This document shows positions 12,780 to 25,060 of a stretch of DNA of 64,000 nt, piece after piece (within the stretch, counting starts at the first letter, position 1; each line of letters begins with the position of its first letter). The notes under the pieces were generated by a model that was not told where the DNA came from, did not search any database, and was given only the letters and a program-made list of their open reading frames with translations. The DNA comes from Nematostella vectensis (Eukaryota; Cnidaria; Anthozoa; Actiniaria; Edwardsiidae). The stretch spans positions 7,307,501 to 7,371,500 of the forward strand of contig NC_064043.1 of NCBI RefSeq assembly GCF_932526225.1. Reading direction: 5' to 3'. The translations under genes and the position numbers were made by a program.

Positions 12780-15472
12780 ATGGAAGAGATATCCATCTGC
12801 CCAACTGACCGAGAATTATCCGAGAAAAGGGAAGATTCCTTAGCGGAACACGATGGGCCACATTTATCGTATTCGAAGAGAGAAAGTGATGAGCTTTTGG
12901 AAGATTTCGAGGAAATTATACATCTAGACGAAGAATATAAGGTAACGAAAAGCAAAGGTATCGAGAACCGCAAAAGCCCAATCGGCTCCTTCCAGAATCA
13001 AGACAATTATTGTCAAGAAGATGATGGCGGTGATGATCATAATGACGACGCTGGCGTCGCTGATGCACGTGATGCAGTACAGAGTAATGTGTTTGATTTG
13101 TTACCCGAGGAAGTTATACTCGAAATTTTAAGCTATATACCTCTGAAACAGCTGTACACAAGCATACCATTTGTTAGCAAACAATGGTACGCGAATGCAA
13201 AGAATCCCTTATTGTGGCAAAAACTCACATTTGAAGAAACTAAGCATCTAACATTGGGATGCTTTATGAGTATTATAGAAAGTAGATGCCCATTGTTGAA
13301 AGAACTGAGCTTAAAATGCCGAAGTGATCTGTGCAGCTTGGATTTTCTAACCATTGCCAAGTCTTCCCCATTGCTGCAGAAGCTCAGTCTGGCATTCTGT
13401 AGCCAAGGCAATATAAGAACAGCATTACAAAGCTTTACAGAATTTTGCCCGCAATTACATTCCATAAGCTTAGAAGGCTGTGATATAAACCATGATTGCA
13501 TTCATACCTTAAAAAACTTGTGCTTGAAGTACTTAAACGTTTCTCACTGCACAAAGCTTGTGGATGAAAGCTTGATAGATTTGTCAAAACAACACCCTGG
13601 TTTGGTGTCTATCAATTTTGATGGTGTGCAATGGATAACAGACAATGCTGTGCAGGTTATGGTGGCAAACTGCTGGAGTAGTCTTAAGTATTTGTGGCTG
13701 GATGGGGCTAACCTTTCGGATGATGGTATAAGATTGATATCAAGGTGCCCTAAATTGAGGTATGAGTTTCCTTTAAAAATACCTTTTTTTCTTGTTTCCT
13801 GAGACTTACGTAGGATAAGAAGGGAGAAGTCTTATTTTAACACATAAAAGTGTTTTGTTATGTAGAAAAAATAAAACACATTTTTCCAAATTTCCAATGT
13901 CTCCTGGTCTGTCAGAATGTTTTTTTTTTCTATTCAGTTTCCACACGTACGATTGGGATATGCCCCAGCTTCATAGTATTAACAGTTCTGCTTAAAAACT
14001 CCCCCCAGCTATATCCCAGAGTTATTTTTGTTCTCTCTTTTCCCCACAAGCGTCTTTAATACATACCCATGAAATATTATGTCTTCATTTATACATGAAT
14101 TGTGATTTCAAACCTTGAAATTCGTGAAATATACCATTCAAAATGTTAGTTGTCTGGCCACCATTAGTGTGTGTTTTGTGTTTTTTTTATTATATTGAAA
14201 ATTACTGTAACTCAATGATGCATGAAACTGCAAAAATAATTGGTTTTGCTACTGTACCTCCCTATCAACCCTGTAATATTAAGGAAATATGCACCGGTTG
14301 CATAAAAGAGAAATGATGTGTGTGCCAGTTAAGGAGAATGAATAATGGGCTTCATACATGTAGACATGGCATTGAATTTGGCTTGGTTGAATGAACTTTA
14401 ACACTTTTGTAATAGTCATTTCTTAAATTTGATAATTTGTTGTTTTTTTACAAAGCAAAGACACATGACTTTTACTTTTTATACTCAAATTTAAAGGTGG
14501 ATATCCACTCACCCACTCTGTCCTCCCTTGGTAACTTCCTTTTTTTCATGGTAGACTGTTCAGCTTGTCATTTTGTGATGAGCTCTCTGATCATGCCCTG
14601 GTATGGATCCAACAAATGAAGAGCCTAAATTCTCTTAGGATAAAGAAAGGAGTGGAGTTTACTGCAAAAGCTTTGAGAGATCTTTTTGTAAACTTTCATC
14701 CTCAAGTCACAGACAGCTTGACAGGTCTATGCCACCTTACTTTGGCTGAGTGCTTAGCTCTTGATGATGACGGCTTAGAAGCAGTTGCAGACAGGTAATA
14801 TCCTTAATAAGCAGTATCCAAGCCTCGACACTGCCATTGAGCACATCGATATTGTGACAACTTTTGAGTCTGGTTGTTATTGGATAGGATGATCCATTAG
14901 TGTGAAGCCCCATAAAGGAAAGCAGAATCAGAAGAATCGTTGAACACCTCTCTAAGGGATAGCAGTTGGTAGAATTTTATGCTCTAAAAGATTGGACAAT
15001 CAACCCGTTTACATACATTTACATCATCACATCAGCTTTAATAGATATTATGGGTTGTCAAAAGTTACATTTGTTCCTTCATGTAACAATAGCTACTTGA
15101 TTCACAAAAACGAAACACAAACAAACAAAATAGAAAATTAATAACAAAAGTGTGTTTTTAATTTTTTTCAGCTGCAGAAATCTCAAAACCCTCGATCTAT
15201 CATGGTGTTGGGACATCACTGATAAAGGGCTGCAGTACATTATTCTTAACTGTTCTGAAATGCGGTACCTAAATATCTGTGGCTTACGTGAGGTGACCGG
15301 GGTGCCCCTTAGGCAAGTACCGTCCACGATGCCCCACTTGACAGAGCTTGATGCTAGACAGTGCAATAAGATGAGGGACGAGTTGCTGTATGAGCTGGTT
15401 GTGAAGGTACCCAAGCTTATAGTTATAGATTATTATGGTGACTATGTAGTCCCTGGTAACCCTAAGTGGTAA
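12780..15472 (+). CDS. F-box and leucine-rich repeat protein (FBXL type), 3 coding exons
   Basis: Exons 12780-13759, 14555-14794 and 15172-15472 join in phase 2 at both introns (donors AG|GTATGA and AG|GTAATA; acceptors GTAG|A and TTTCAG|C) and encode 506 residues. An acidic, low-complexity N-terminus (about residues 1-100) precedes an F-box (about 103-150, with LLPEEVILEILSYIPLKQLY). The rest is leucine-rich repeats of the Cys-containing FBXL type, for example LKTLDLSWCWDITDKGL near the end. F-box proteins bind Skp1 in SCF ubiquitin ligases, with the LRRs selecting the substrate; the substrate here is unknown. I could not assign it to a named vertebrate FBXL. If intron 1 were retained, translation would stop within about 14 codons. 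A YY1-like site lies upstream and an AATAAA lies about 435 bp after the stop. Confidence 0.88.
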
Positions 15473-15906
15473 TACTCAGGAGGAAGGATTAAGAAATGAT
15501 CCATCACAGGCACGTACCCGGGATTGGCGGAGGAGAAGTGCGCAGTCTTAGGTATCACATGACAAAAGCACAGTATTTAAAGATTCCTTAATAAGGACCC
15601 ACTTTTTGGCCGCCAAGGGAAGAGGGGGGGGGGGGGGGGTGGTGCGTACGCAACTGCATCGTTATGAATTATTAGAATTGTAGATACTGGATGTCTTTAT
15701 GCTTTTTCTTTTGCTCTTAACAATTTAAAAATTCTTGTTTTTCTTTAGAGTCTATTTTTTTATGCATTTAGTATTGTGGTGTTGTAAAGTATATACAACA
15801 AAGAACATACAAAGTTTAAACATTGAATTGAACAGATTTTATTTATAAGGCTTCAGGCTGAATAATAACTATAAATTGAAATGTAATTTATAGCAAAGTA
15901 CAATAG

Positions 15907-15912
15907 AATAAA
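15907..15912 (+). terminator. Poly(A) signal candidate for the F-box gene
   Basis: AATAAA 435 bp downstream of the F-box/LRR stop codon, in AT-rich sequence. It is the best hexamer I noticed in this 3' region. Confidence 0.35.
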
Positions 15913-18900
15913 TGAACAGATCCGAATGCTATTTGATTGTATCACTTTCTTGAAGCTTGACGTTTTTGTTTGACTTTTGTTGCTGTTTGGTACGTACATA
16001 TTTGTCGAGATAAAATTCTTCTTGTTTAAGAATGAGTCATCGACCGCCCTATTGTACTGGGTTCGTTTATAATTAATTTATTTATAATGGATTAATAGAA
16101 TAATTAATAATGAGAGATATCTACATGAGAGATATCTACAGCACACCGGCGGACCAACTCTGCGCTTGGGCAATGTCCATAGCTCCACCGATCTCTTATT
16201 CACGCAGGTGTAGACAAATAGAGTAGAAAGCCCTCAAAAACATCTAGCCGATAAAACGATTGGGTTTGGGAGAGAACAAGGAGGTTATTTTACGAGCTTA
16301 AGGCACCAGCATGTTTCCCGCCTTTTATATGGACCAAATAACATGAGCCTTTCTTCAATGTTTGTAGCGAGCTTCACGTTGCTACCCACCATGTTTTTCC
16401 CGCCTTTTTGTCTAATCTATCATGACCCTATGGGTATTTCTCCTTTTCTTCTCTTGTTTGTTTGCGAGGTTCAGGTATCACGTGCGTAGTGCCACTTGTG
16501 TTTTCTCCATTTTACGCGTCATTTAGAGGGCACGCCTGGTTCAAGAGGGCTAGCGCGGGCTGATATAAGTGTTTCCTTTCTAGCTTTGCAAATAGCTCGC
16601 GCTGGCACTATTAGAGCGGGTGCCTCGACCAGATATAATGGTCTATTATTTTTTGTTAATTATTATTGCAAGTTGTACTAGCTGCGAACATATTAATTCA
16701 GGTTTTATTAGCTGCAAACATATTGGTCTGCCGAAATATCGTGTATTTAAGAAGCAACTTTGCGTTGTGTTGCTTTTTTTCAAAGTTCCCATTGTCCCTT
16801 TCTGTCGACTCAGGCCACGAGACCCGATGCATGCCAGCAGAATTAAGCTGTCCAGTGTCTTTCTTTCTACGCTTATATTTTCACGGAAGAATTATGACAT
16901 GAACCTGTTAATCCAGAGCAATATGATCTCGTTTTTGTAAACTAACAAACATGGTCGTACTTTACGTAAATTTCATTTAAAAGTGTATTTGTTACGGACG
17001 ATTAAGGGATTTGAGGATGGAATATGATGTCTACCAAGATTGTTTGTTTGATAGCGAAGTTGTGAAGTACATGCGGGGGAAAATCTAAACCTCATGTATG
17101 GCTCCGCGGTAAAAAGAGTCATGGATATTTTTAAAGAGGACGAGCAACTTCACACATTTTCCTGTTCCTTCAAAGACATGCGCGCACTTCGAAAATTAAT
17201 GTGCGCGATATGAAATTTTGTCAAAATCGTTTTGACCTTAATAAGCAAAGTCTCTCGCTTCCCTTGATACTGGTTATGACCATGGGCTAAGCTTTAAACA
17301 ACAATTTTTCGCTAAAAATAGATTTTGAGAGTATTTTAATTGACCATCTGAAAAAGAAATGCCATAAGATGTTTTGCTTCGCTATGATATTTAATCATAA
17401 TTGTCTAGATGGAGAGATAGCTCCTGCTCTATAGGGCCATTTTGATTTTGGCATGCGTTTCGCCCATGTTTTGCCGCCCATGGGGTATTCATTATCTAGT
17501 AATGGTTCATATCCTTCACTTCTGATGGCTTTAATAAATTTTTCCTTCAAGATTAATTAAAATAGATTTCCAACTTTCCTGCTCAGGATAGAGAAGAAAA
17601 AAGATATAGTGAATTTTTATTTTTCTTCGTTAATGCCCCTACTTGCCACACGTGTCGCTCCCTCCAAAGATTCGTTTTTTTTTCAAAATTGGAAGATCTT
17701 CTCCTTCACAGATTTGACATTACCCTGGGTTGTAAGTGTTTGTGGGATTCCTGTTTATTTCAAAGTATCGATCCATTCCGCTTGTACAAATAAATATATG
17801 GCATAATAGAATGAATTCTAAATGTTCGAGGTAATCCGATACAAATTAATCTGATTTATTTGCATGTCGTTGCAAGTCTAACATCGCTCCTTCTTGATGC
17901 ATATTGTTTGTTTTGCTTCCGGGTTTGAAAATCGTGATCTAGTTGATCACTTAAACTCCCCGTACCATGTTATCAATAGCGTGTTATAAAAGCTCAGCGT
18001 ACGACAAATCTTTATTATCATTACACAAGGACGTGCGCCACGCATTTAACCATCCAGCGCGTAGATTAAAAGTCCCTGACGCGGGCCGATTGCTCATTAT
18101 TTTTATCAACAACCGCGTGATCTTCCTGCTTTGGAAGGGTCGCTTTACCGGAATGGCGCTCATTTTGTCGGAGAAAAAAGCCCAATTTAAAGATCACCGC
18201 TCTATGCCCACATGAGCACGCAGCACGCGCCAGCTTCCCTTGGTCTTCCTTCCTTTTTTGTTTTCTACAAATCCATGTTGTTATTTTACAAACAATCACG
18301 TACGGAGTAGCTCATCCCCCTCCCTCCCCTACAAGAATCCCTGCAAGCACCTGTTTCATTGACGATTTAGGGGTATTCCAGTCGGTGAAAATTGCTAGCC
18401 TTGCTTTACGTATGTCGTGACGAAATAAAGGGATGTTCTGTAATATGTTTTATTTGTTTAGCTTTTTCACATTTAACTGAAAATAGGTGAAAACGGTCCA
18501 CAACATTGGACATGGATTCCTTGTGAAAGTCGTTTTGACGCTGATTTCTAGTTGTTTCTGAAACAAATGAACACTTTTTTTAATTACCAATATCCAGATT
18601 TCATTTAGATATAATGGGAAACTGTATCTTTGGAAACAAAAAAAAGTCTAATGTAAGTGAAACTAATGGATCAAGATTTCTTGATAAAGATAATAATAAA
18701 CGAAGTCACGTAATATAAGTATTGATCAATGAAAGACGAATATCATCGCTCTTTCCCTGACATGATTTTGCGCTAAATCTTAAGACGCCGTCGGTGTTCG
18801 AGGAAAGAGTAGCGCGCATAAAGAGCAATCGAACGTAATGTCAAGTTAAAAGGGAAAAAGGTTGATAACAAAATGTTCAAATCATTGTTCGAGCTGACAT

Positions 18901-19400
18901 TTTGTTTTATTTATTATGAATACGGAGCTCCCTAGCGCCATTCTGGCGTTTGGGTGATTCTAAGTCTCTTGTTGGCGTCTTCAACGACTCTTAGGGCAAA
19001 CACACGAACAGTTTTTTCACTCAGTTCTGTTTGCACATTCATCTCGGGTCTATCAACCCGTCTATACCATGGCCCTTTTGTTTGCCATTCGAAGGACTCG
19101 AATCTAAGTGAAACCTTATCTTAAGCAAAGCACTCCCAAAAGTGTCTCAATTATTGGAGCAATTTGCAGTAGGTCTAAAAACGTTTAGGAATATTCATCG
19201 AGTTGTATACTTACTGGCGCTCTCAAACGAAGGACCTTTTCGTGTCATAATCAACCCCGGAGGTACCTAATTTAAGCATTGTTTCTTAAAGTATAGCTTA
19301 TTATTTTATTTACGGTGATGGAGTGAGCGAATCGGCTGGAGTTCATGGTTGTCAGGAAGCGTCGGCTTGGTTTGATTGGCGGACGTGATTAGCAGCATGG
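15913..19400. other. Intergenic, nothing recognised
   Basis: About 3.5 kb with no convincing coding exon. A 15-bp direct repeat (ATGAGAGATATCTAC) lies near 16113-16140. The open frames near 16.5-16.9 kb and 17.97-18.2 kb show no recognisable domain. Confidence 0.5.
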
Positions 19401-19491
19401 TTACATGCGCCATAAAAACTTCATCCCTCGCCGATTCGCCAGATCAGATGAAATCTAGCTGCAAGCACCGCACGTAGCAAATCAACGCAAC
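19325..19491 (+). promoter_or_regulatory. Putative promoter of the GPCR gene
   Basis: A TATA-like CATAAAAAC at about 19410 lies some 80 bp before the ATG. It is bracketed by a short inverted repeat, GCGAATCGGC near 19328 and GCCGATTCGC near 19430. Position and motif fit a promoter, but no transcript start can be seen. Confidence 0.3.
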
Positions 19492-20580
19492 ATGGTCAAC
19501 GAATCGGAGGGCGCATTTTTGGGCATCAACAATCGTAGTTCGAGTGAGGCATTCCCAGGTCGAGATCTACCGAAGATCTATGTTGTGAGAGGAATTATTA
19601 GTATTATATTGGCCTTTGTGACAAGTTTGGCTAACGGATTCGTTATCTTTCTATTTATAAAAGACCCACATAGGAAGATTCGGAACTCGCCTACGAATGT
19701 CCTTATTTCAAGCCTGGCGTTCGTCGATTTTAGCGTTGGGATCTTACTGGAGCCCATTAGCGCATTCTGGTATCTTACATACCACGTAGATAAAGCTGTG
19801 CCATTTCATGGAAGACACCTCGAGATGGCTGAGGCGTTTTTGCTCTTGGTTTCTGTATTCCACCTGTTAGGAATAACCAGAGACCGTGTCATGGCGGTTC
19901 TCAGCCCGCTACAGTACTCTCAAACAACCCGTAAGAAGTCCTACTTAGTGGTGGTCTGTATCTGGGTTTATTGCGTCGCCGCCATCATTTCTCTGCGCTT
20001 CATTGGCAAAAGCTATCTCAGGAACATCATCTTCTGTCTGCATATTGATATAGCAATTGTGGTTTCCGTGGTGCTTTTCGCCTGCGTCTTGTACTCACTT
20101 AGAAAACAAACCAAAACTCTGCAAAGCTTCAATGTGGACCGAACGGTCACACTCCGGGCAGTCAAGAGAGAGAAAAAGGTGACAAAGACTATGGGACTCA
20201 TGCTAGCAGTCTTCATACTCTGCACTCTTCCTTGGTTCGTTATGATGCAAATGCTCCCCCTCTGCAAAACCTGCCAGCGTAACATGGATAAGCTTATATG
20301 GGCCTTTAAGCTAACATTTGTCCTTTTCCAAGCTAACTGTGCCCTGAACCCTTTTCTGTGCGCGTGGAGGTTGCCAAAATACAACGCCGCACTCAAGGCG
20401 ATCTTCCGCTCGAGCTTTTCCCACCCGAGAAAGTGGTCCCAACAGACAACTTTATCATTATCTATGACCACCAGGAACTCCAGCTTAGTCAAGTTCTATA
20501 ACGACGGATTGACGCTCAAGTCACTATCGCCCATTAACCTGGGAAGCGAGAACACTGTTGTGAGTCTAAATAGCGGATAA
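19492..20580 (+). CDS. Class A (rhodopsin-like) G-protein-coupled receptor, intronless
   Basis: One 362-codon exon. Two N-glycosylation sequons (N3, N14) precede seven hydrophobic segments at about 30-57, 68-92, 110-130, 150-170, 180-203, 233-257 and 266-291. Class A landmarks: N48 in TM1, LAFVD with D79 in TM2, DRV at 131-133 for DRY, W158 in TM4, CTLP at 244-247 for CWxP, and NPFLC at 286-290 for NPxxY. The cysteine at the top of TM3 is absent and the second extracellular loop is very short, so the usual disulfide is missing. This occurs in the melanocortin/cannabinoid/lysophospholipid/adenosine branch. The C-tail is Ser/Thr-rich. The ligand cannot be assigned. It acts at the plasma membrane through G proteins by family knowledge. 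Cnidarians carry large expansions of such intronless receptors. Confidence 0.9.
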   Translation: MVNESEGAFLGINNRSSSEAFPGRDLPKIYVVRGIISIILAFVTSLANGFVIFLFIKDPHRKIRNSPTNVLISSLAFVDFSVGILLEPISAFWYLTYHVDKAVPFHGRHLEMAEAFLLLVSVFHLLGITRDRVMAVLSPLQYSQTTRKKSYLVVVCIWVYCVAAIISLRFIGKSYLRNIIFCLHIDIAIVVSVVLFACVLYSLRKQTKTLQSFNVDRTVTLRAVKREKKVTKTMGLMLAVFILCTLPWFVMMQMLPLCKTCQRNMDKLIWAFKLTFVLFQANCALNPFLCAWRLPKYNAALKAIFRSSFSHPRKWSQQTTLSLSMTTRNSSLVKFYNDGLTLKSLSPINLGSENTVVSLNSG

Positions 20581-20619
20581 GCATATTTTTATTCGACAGC
20601 GCCATGAAAACAAATTAAA

Positions 20620-20875
20620 ACAGCTTCACTTCTTCGCTCAGCGCTGTGAACACCTCGTTTTCCAGCATCTTGAGCAACTTCTGAAACACCTCATTTGGCA
20701 GTACCTAGAACCACCTTTTGATCACATTTATTTGCCAGCACCGTGAACTACTTTTCAAACAAATTATGGCACAACATGAACAATTCCGCAACACCTCGTT
20801 TGCCATTACCTTGAACAACATTCGATAGAGCGCAGTGAACAACTTCCCAAACGCCATTTGTCAGCAACGCAAAAA
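20620..20875. repeat. Degenerate ~34-bp tandem repeat after the GPCR stop
   Basis: About seven diverged units with the theme AACACCTCGTTTGCCA followed by TTGAACAACTTC, averaging 33-36 bp. They start about 40 bp after the GPCR stop and end before an AATAAA at 20932-20937, so they would lie in its 3' UTR. Confidence 0.6.
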
Positions 20876-20931
20876 AAGGTAACTGGAAATTTTGTACTCG
20901 TTTCTTCTTCACATGAATGAGAATAAAGAAA

Positions 20932-20937
20932 ATGTTC
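20932..20937 (+). terminator. Poly(A) signal candidate for the GPCR gene
   Basis: AATAAA 352 bp after the GPCR stop, just downstream of the degenerate tandem repeat. Confidence 0.3.
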
Positions 20938-21604
20938 ATTAAAAGTTTATCTTGTGAAAAAGACATTTTGCAGCAGATGTCAAAGCTTGTAGAAGTCTTA
21001 TTTTATGAGTACAAAAAGGACAATGGTACAATTCAAGGCTTGGTCTGACATGACCTGATAAGTTTCCAGTGGGTGTGTAAAACCCTTATAAACGTATTAA
21101 AATCCTAGGCGACAAGTAATTGTCTTGTGTTTGACTCTATTGATAATATAATCTTGTTCAAACAGTAAATCGTGGGTGTTTTTCTCATCCAGGAAACAGT
21201 CAGATCTGGCTTGATATAAATGAAACTGCCAGGCGCCATGCTATTTTGCAAAATCCAAACTATAATTAAAAATATATATATTTCAGGGCCATACAGCTGT
21301 ACTAAGAAATGAGAGAACACTGACAGAATATGTAGAAAAACTATATTTCGTTCCTAATTACGTCCACCAAGTATTATAACCAGAAAGGCGCTAATTTACC
21401 ATTGTATTGGTTATATATTTCAAGGATCTAGTTTTGTTTACTTTATGCAATTTTTCTATGCAAAGTTTGAGCTAAACGTACAACCTGTACTGAAACATAA
21501 AAGGCATTTTCTATCCGTTTCCATCCGCTTTATAAAAGATGCATATACCACAGGATTGGCAATTTTCTTTGATATCAATTTTTTTTTAAATAATCCTGGA
21601 TTGT

Positions 21605-21760
21605 AGGGGCGTAGGCAGTGGGGGTGGCCACGGGGGCCCGGCCCCCCATTTTTAACCGTCAAAAATATAGTAAATGTATGAGACATTATCTAAAACACAG
21701 GAGACATTGCCTTGAAAAGCCTTTTGGGCCCCCTCCTGTTAAAAATCCTGGCTACGCCGC
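21605..21760. mobile_element. hAT-like MITE with 8-bp TSD
   Basis: A 156-bp element flanked by perfect 8-bp direct repeats TGGATTGT (21597-21604 and 21761-21768). Its termini are AGGGGCGTAGGC at the left and the reverse complement of GCGGCGTAGCCAGG at the right. An 8-bp TSD with a GGCGTAG-type terminus is typical of the hAT superfamily. It has no transposase, so it is non-autonomous. Confidence 0.75.
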
Positions 21761-23160
21761 TGGATTGTTGTTTTTGGTTATTCTGCATAAATTTCAAACG
21801 TTCTCTATCTAGCTGCCTGAATGACTCTAATTTTTTTCCTAAATTTTAAAGCTCGCGACTGTCAATACAATAAATACTCTATTTTATGTATGTTTTTATG
21901 TTCGATCCGGTCGGCTTTGTGCTATTGCTGGGAATCATGGCCTCTGGAGCAGCTGGGGGAAGGTTTGACTTGCGATATTCTATTAGTAAATCGGAATAAA
22001 GTTACAATAATATTCTATAAATATTATAACATGATACTTCTGCTAAACTGCAAATTAAATTTTGCTTTGATAAATACCAATAGTATTTATATAATTCCTG
22101 TTATTGTGTACCTAGTGTGTCTTAACTTTGATCAAATTTTGAATTTGTTATAATAAATGGGTATAAAAGATTGCGTTAAGCTGCTCCATCTCTTACTTCA
22201 CAAACCCTATCCCAGCTTTGAGGGGAGTGGGATTTGGGCGAATGAACGTCATATACTTGCTATTTTACTTTGCCATAATGACTCGCATGTGTCATCCTTC
22301 TTTTCAATAATTCGTGTTCACACATGAAGATGCGGCAATTTAATGTATTCACTATTTTAAAAATTATTTGTCTGGTAAAAACTCAATCCAAACGCCCGTT
22401 TATTTGCTGTGTGGGCTAGCGGCAAAACTTAATCTTCAGAAAGATTGATTACGTATGTATGTAGCTTTCATTCTGAAATTGTTTTTCCTTTAAAATTGGT
22501 GCTCTGTTCCCGTTTCTTAAATTCCTAATTAGAAATGAATACGACATCAGTAATCCCGCCAAATCTACATATCATTACTGTATATTATCCAGCAATTTTC
22601 GCGGAAGCGGCCTATTCCAGATTCAATTCCGCAATATCCTAATACTCTCACTTGCAAGCGTAGTGTTAATGAAGGCTGTCAACGAATGAGAAAGCAATAA
22701 CGTACTTTACAAAGCTTTAAGGTGCCTTTTAGACAGACAAAAATAGCGAGAATGCTCCAGGAACTAGGCTTATACTGCATCAATTACTCACACGCAAGTA
22801 CGTTTAGAAGTAAGGCGAACTTCGTAATGAGTTTCTAGCTGCCTGTTATTTACGTCTGTTTAATATATAAATATTTTCTGTTTCTACTGTTTCTGTTTAC
22901 TGTTTATGTATTTATTTAACGCCGTGGTCAGTTATAGTAGGTAAAGCTTTCAAAAACCCTTTTTTTTTTATTCTTGGCAAAGAATTTTAAGTATTAGATA
23001 ACCTGCCTGGAATTTTCTTAGAATTTATCAAAGAACATTTTAAGAACATATACCCCACCTTCGGTAACAATACAAAAAATTGAAATGCTCATACACGAAG
23101 GTGCAGTAGTCATACCTTTAAGTACCTATAGAACAACGACGTCTTGGGCTCACGAATAAC

Positions 23161-23393
23161 TAGCCTACTTGTAGCCTTTGATAGTTTTTTTCCCGGCACG
23201 AAAACACGAAGTTCGCATACCACGGCCGCCATTTTGGATAACGCGCTCCGCAAGGGAAGAGGGAGAAAAAAATGCGCATTCCCCCCCCCCCCCCTCCCCC
23301 TGCGGAGCGGGTTATCCAAGATGGCGGAAATGCGAACTTCGTGTTTTCGGGGTTTTTGTGCTGGAAAAACTATTAAAGCCTACAAGTAGGCTA
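23161..23393. mobile_element. Palindromic MITE with 9-bp TSD (Mutator-like?)
   Basis: A 233-bp foldback element with TSD ACGAATAAC at 23152-23160 and 23394-23402, a perfect 9-bp match. The left end TAGCCTACTTGTAG is mirrored at the right. The complementarity continues through AACACGAAGTTCGCAT and a GCCATTTTGGATAAC/GTTATCCAAGATGGC pair to a poly-C centre. A 9-bp TSD with long terminal inverted repeats is the usual Mutator (MULE) signature. No transposase is present. Confidence 0.8.
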
Positions 23394-23820
23394 ACGAATA
23401 ACCCCAGCACCATCAAAAGGTTTAAATATTTGTGAGTGAAATTTATAAACATATTCGCCCTGACATTGCTGGAAAACAGACCATACTAAGTAAAGAGCAT
23501 TTTTATTATGTGAAATACCCAAAGGGCTTAAGTACTCAAAAACGGTAGAATGATAAGCATCATGTTTTTATGGCATTTAGTTTATCGATATTCATTAAAA
23601 AAATACCCCCTCCCCCACACTCCGCAAAGATGGAGTGGGCTGTCCAGCGGTCATGGCGCACCTATGTCCAGAGTATCGCCATGGTAGAGTGGAGCCGCGT
23701 TCAGGGTACTTAACTAATATAGAGATTTAGGCATTGCCTAAAAGCGGAGCTCCAAACGACCAATTCTTTGTTTATTATCGCTTAATAATTTAAGAAATAT
23801 TAAATATTATATTTCTGATT

Positions 23821-24380
23821 TTGACGACATCAACAATTTCACAGATCACTTGACCAACTTGTTATACCTCTTCCCCCTACATTTACATGGCACATCACAA
23901 GTTTAGTTGTCATACGATGTTTCGGGGTCAGGGTATTTTTAATTTATTGAAGTCATCGATGACGTCACGTGACGATCTCATTGTACCCCACTGAAACATA
24001 CATCACGCCTACCGAGTTTTGTTGTCACACGATGTTTCTTTAATAAAATATAAATATTTATTTAATTTGATAACTTTAGCATATTTTTGCTTCTTTTTGC
24101 TTCGTCATTGATGACGTCACAATCACGTGACCATATTGTTGCATCCCCCTAGACACCTACATGACACCTACCGAGTTTGGTTGCCATATGATCTTTCCTT
24201 CGTGAAATATAAATATTTTTTTTTATTTTGATGACGTAAGCATATTTTTGCTTCTAATGACGTCATCGATGACGTCACCAATCACGCGACCACAGTTTTG
24301 CACTTCCCTTGACACATACATGACACCTGCCAAGTTTGGTTGTCATACGATGCTTTTAAGGGACGGACGGACGGACATCG
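23821..24380. repeat. ~150-bp tandem repeat with CRE-like TGACGTCA motifs, 4 diverged copies
   Basis: Four units share the order GATGACGTCAC, CACGTGACC, CATGACACCTACC, GAGTTTGGTTGTCATACGATG. The GACGTCAC cores lie at 23961, 24113 and 24271 (periods 152 and 158), with a more decayed first copy near 23823. The array is bounded by related sequences near 23727 (GGCATTGCCTAAAAGCGGAG) and 24499 (GGCACTGCCTAAAGCGAAG), suggesting one composite repeat of about 800 bp. A short ACGG run follows at about 24361. Confidence 0.75.
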
Positions 24381-24611
24381 CGTTACGAAAACTCGACATG
24401 ATGTGTTACCAAAATATTTGTTACTATATTTGTTTTATATACAACTTTTTCTTAGGTATGGGGCTCCGCTCACGTGCCGCTTCCGCTACTAGATATATTT
24501 AGGCACTGCCTAAAGCGAAGCCCCAAGCTTATTGTTTTTATTTATGAAGTACAACAATTGTAGATTAGATATCCAAGGTTTATTTAAAATTTCTGAAACT
24601 ACCACAAGGGT

Positions 24612-24612
<1 letters not shown>

Positions 24613-24703
<91 letters not shown>

Positions 24704-24738
24704 CAGACAGACAGACAGACAGACAGACAGATAGATAG
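24613..24738. repeat. (AGAC)n microsatellite
   Basis: About 30 tandem AGAC units, interrupted once (GACACAGAC) and decaying to AGAT at the right end. The peptide repeats it encodes on either strand are artefacts of the tetranucleotide. Confidence 0.95.
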
Positions 24739-25060
24739 CTTAATTCAAAACTTTTCATTGCGCAATTTATATCGAGTAAAATTTATTTTAAAAAATAGTA
24801 AATGAATTTACAAAATACCAAAATTGTGATTTCAGAACTATTAAATTGTTTTTGTATAATTCAAGTATAAAGGACAAAAATGAAAAGGCTAGTTAATTTT
24901 TATCATTAATTCATGAGTTAAAAACATTTAAAAAAAGATCCCTAAAACATAAGCTTCTGATAACTGTTTTTAGGGTTCTTCTTAGAAGTTTTTTTTTTTT
25001 CCTTTTTGATCACCGAGCATGTTTGCTGAATGATGTTTTGCTTTTGAGAAGGTAAGTTAG

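Noticed and set aside
13760..13802. C-terminal end of the F-box frame reading into intron 1.
   Set aside because: A donor AG|GTATGA at 13759/13760 connects in phase with exons 2 and 3, which continue the leucine-rich repeats.
17967..18215. 82-residue plus-strand frame.
   Set aside because: No recognisable domain, and an antisense frame of similar length overlaps it.
24510..24758. Repeat peptides (CLSV)n and (DRQT)n.
   Set aside because: Encoded by the (AGAC)n microsatellite on both strands.
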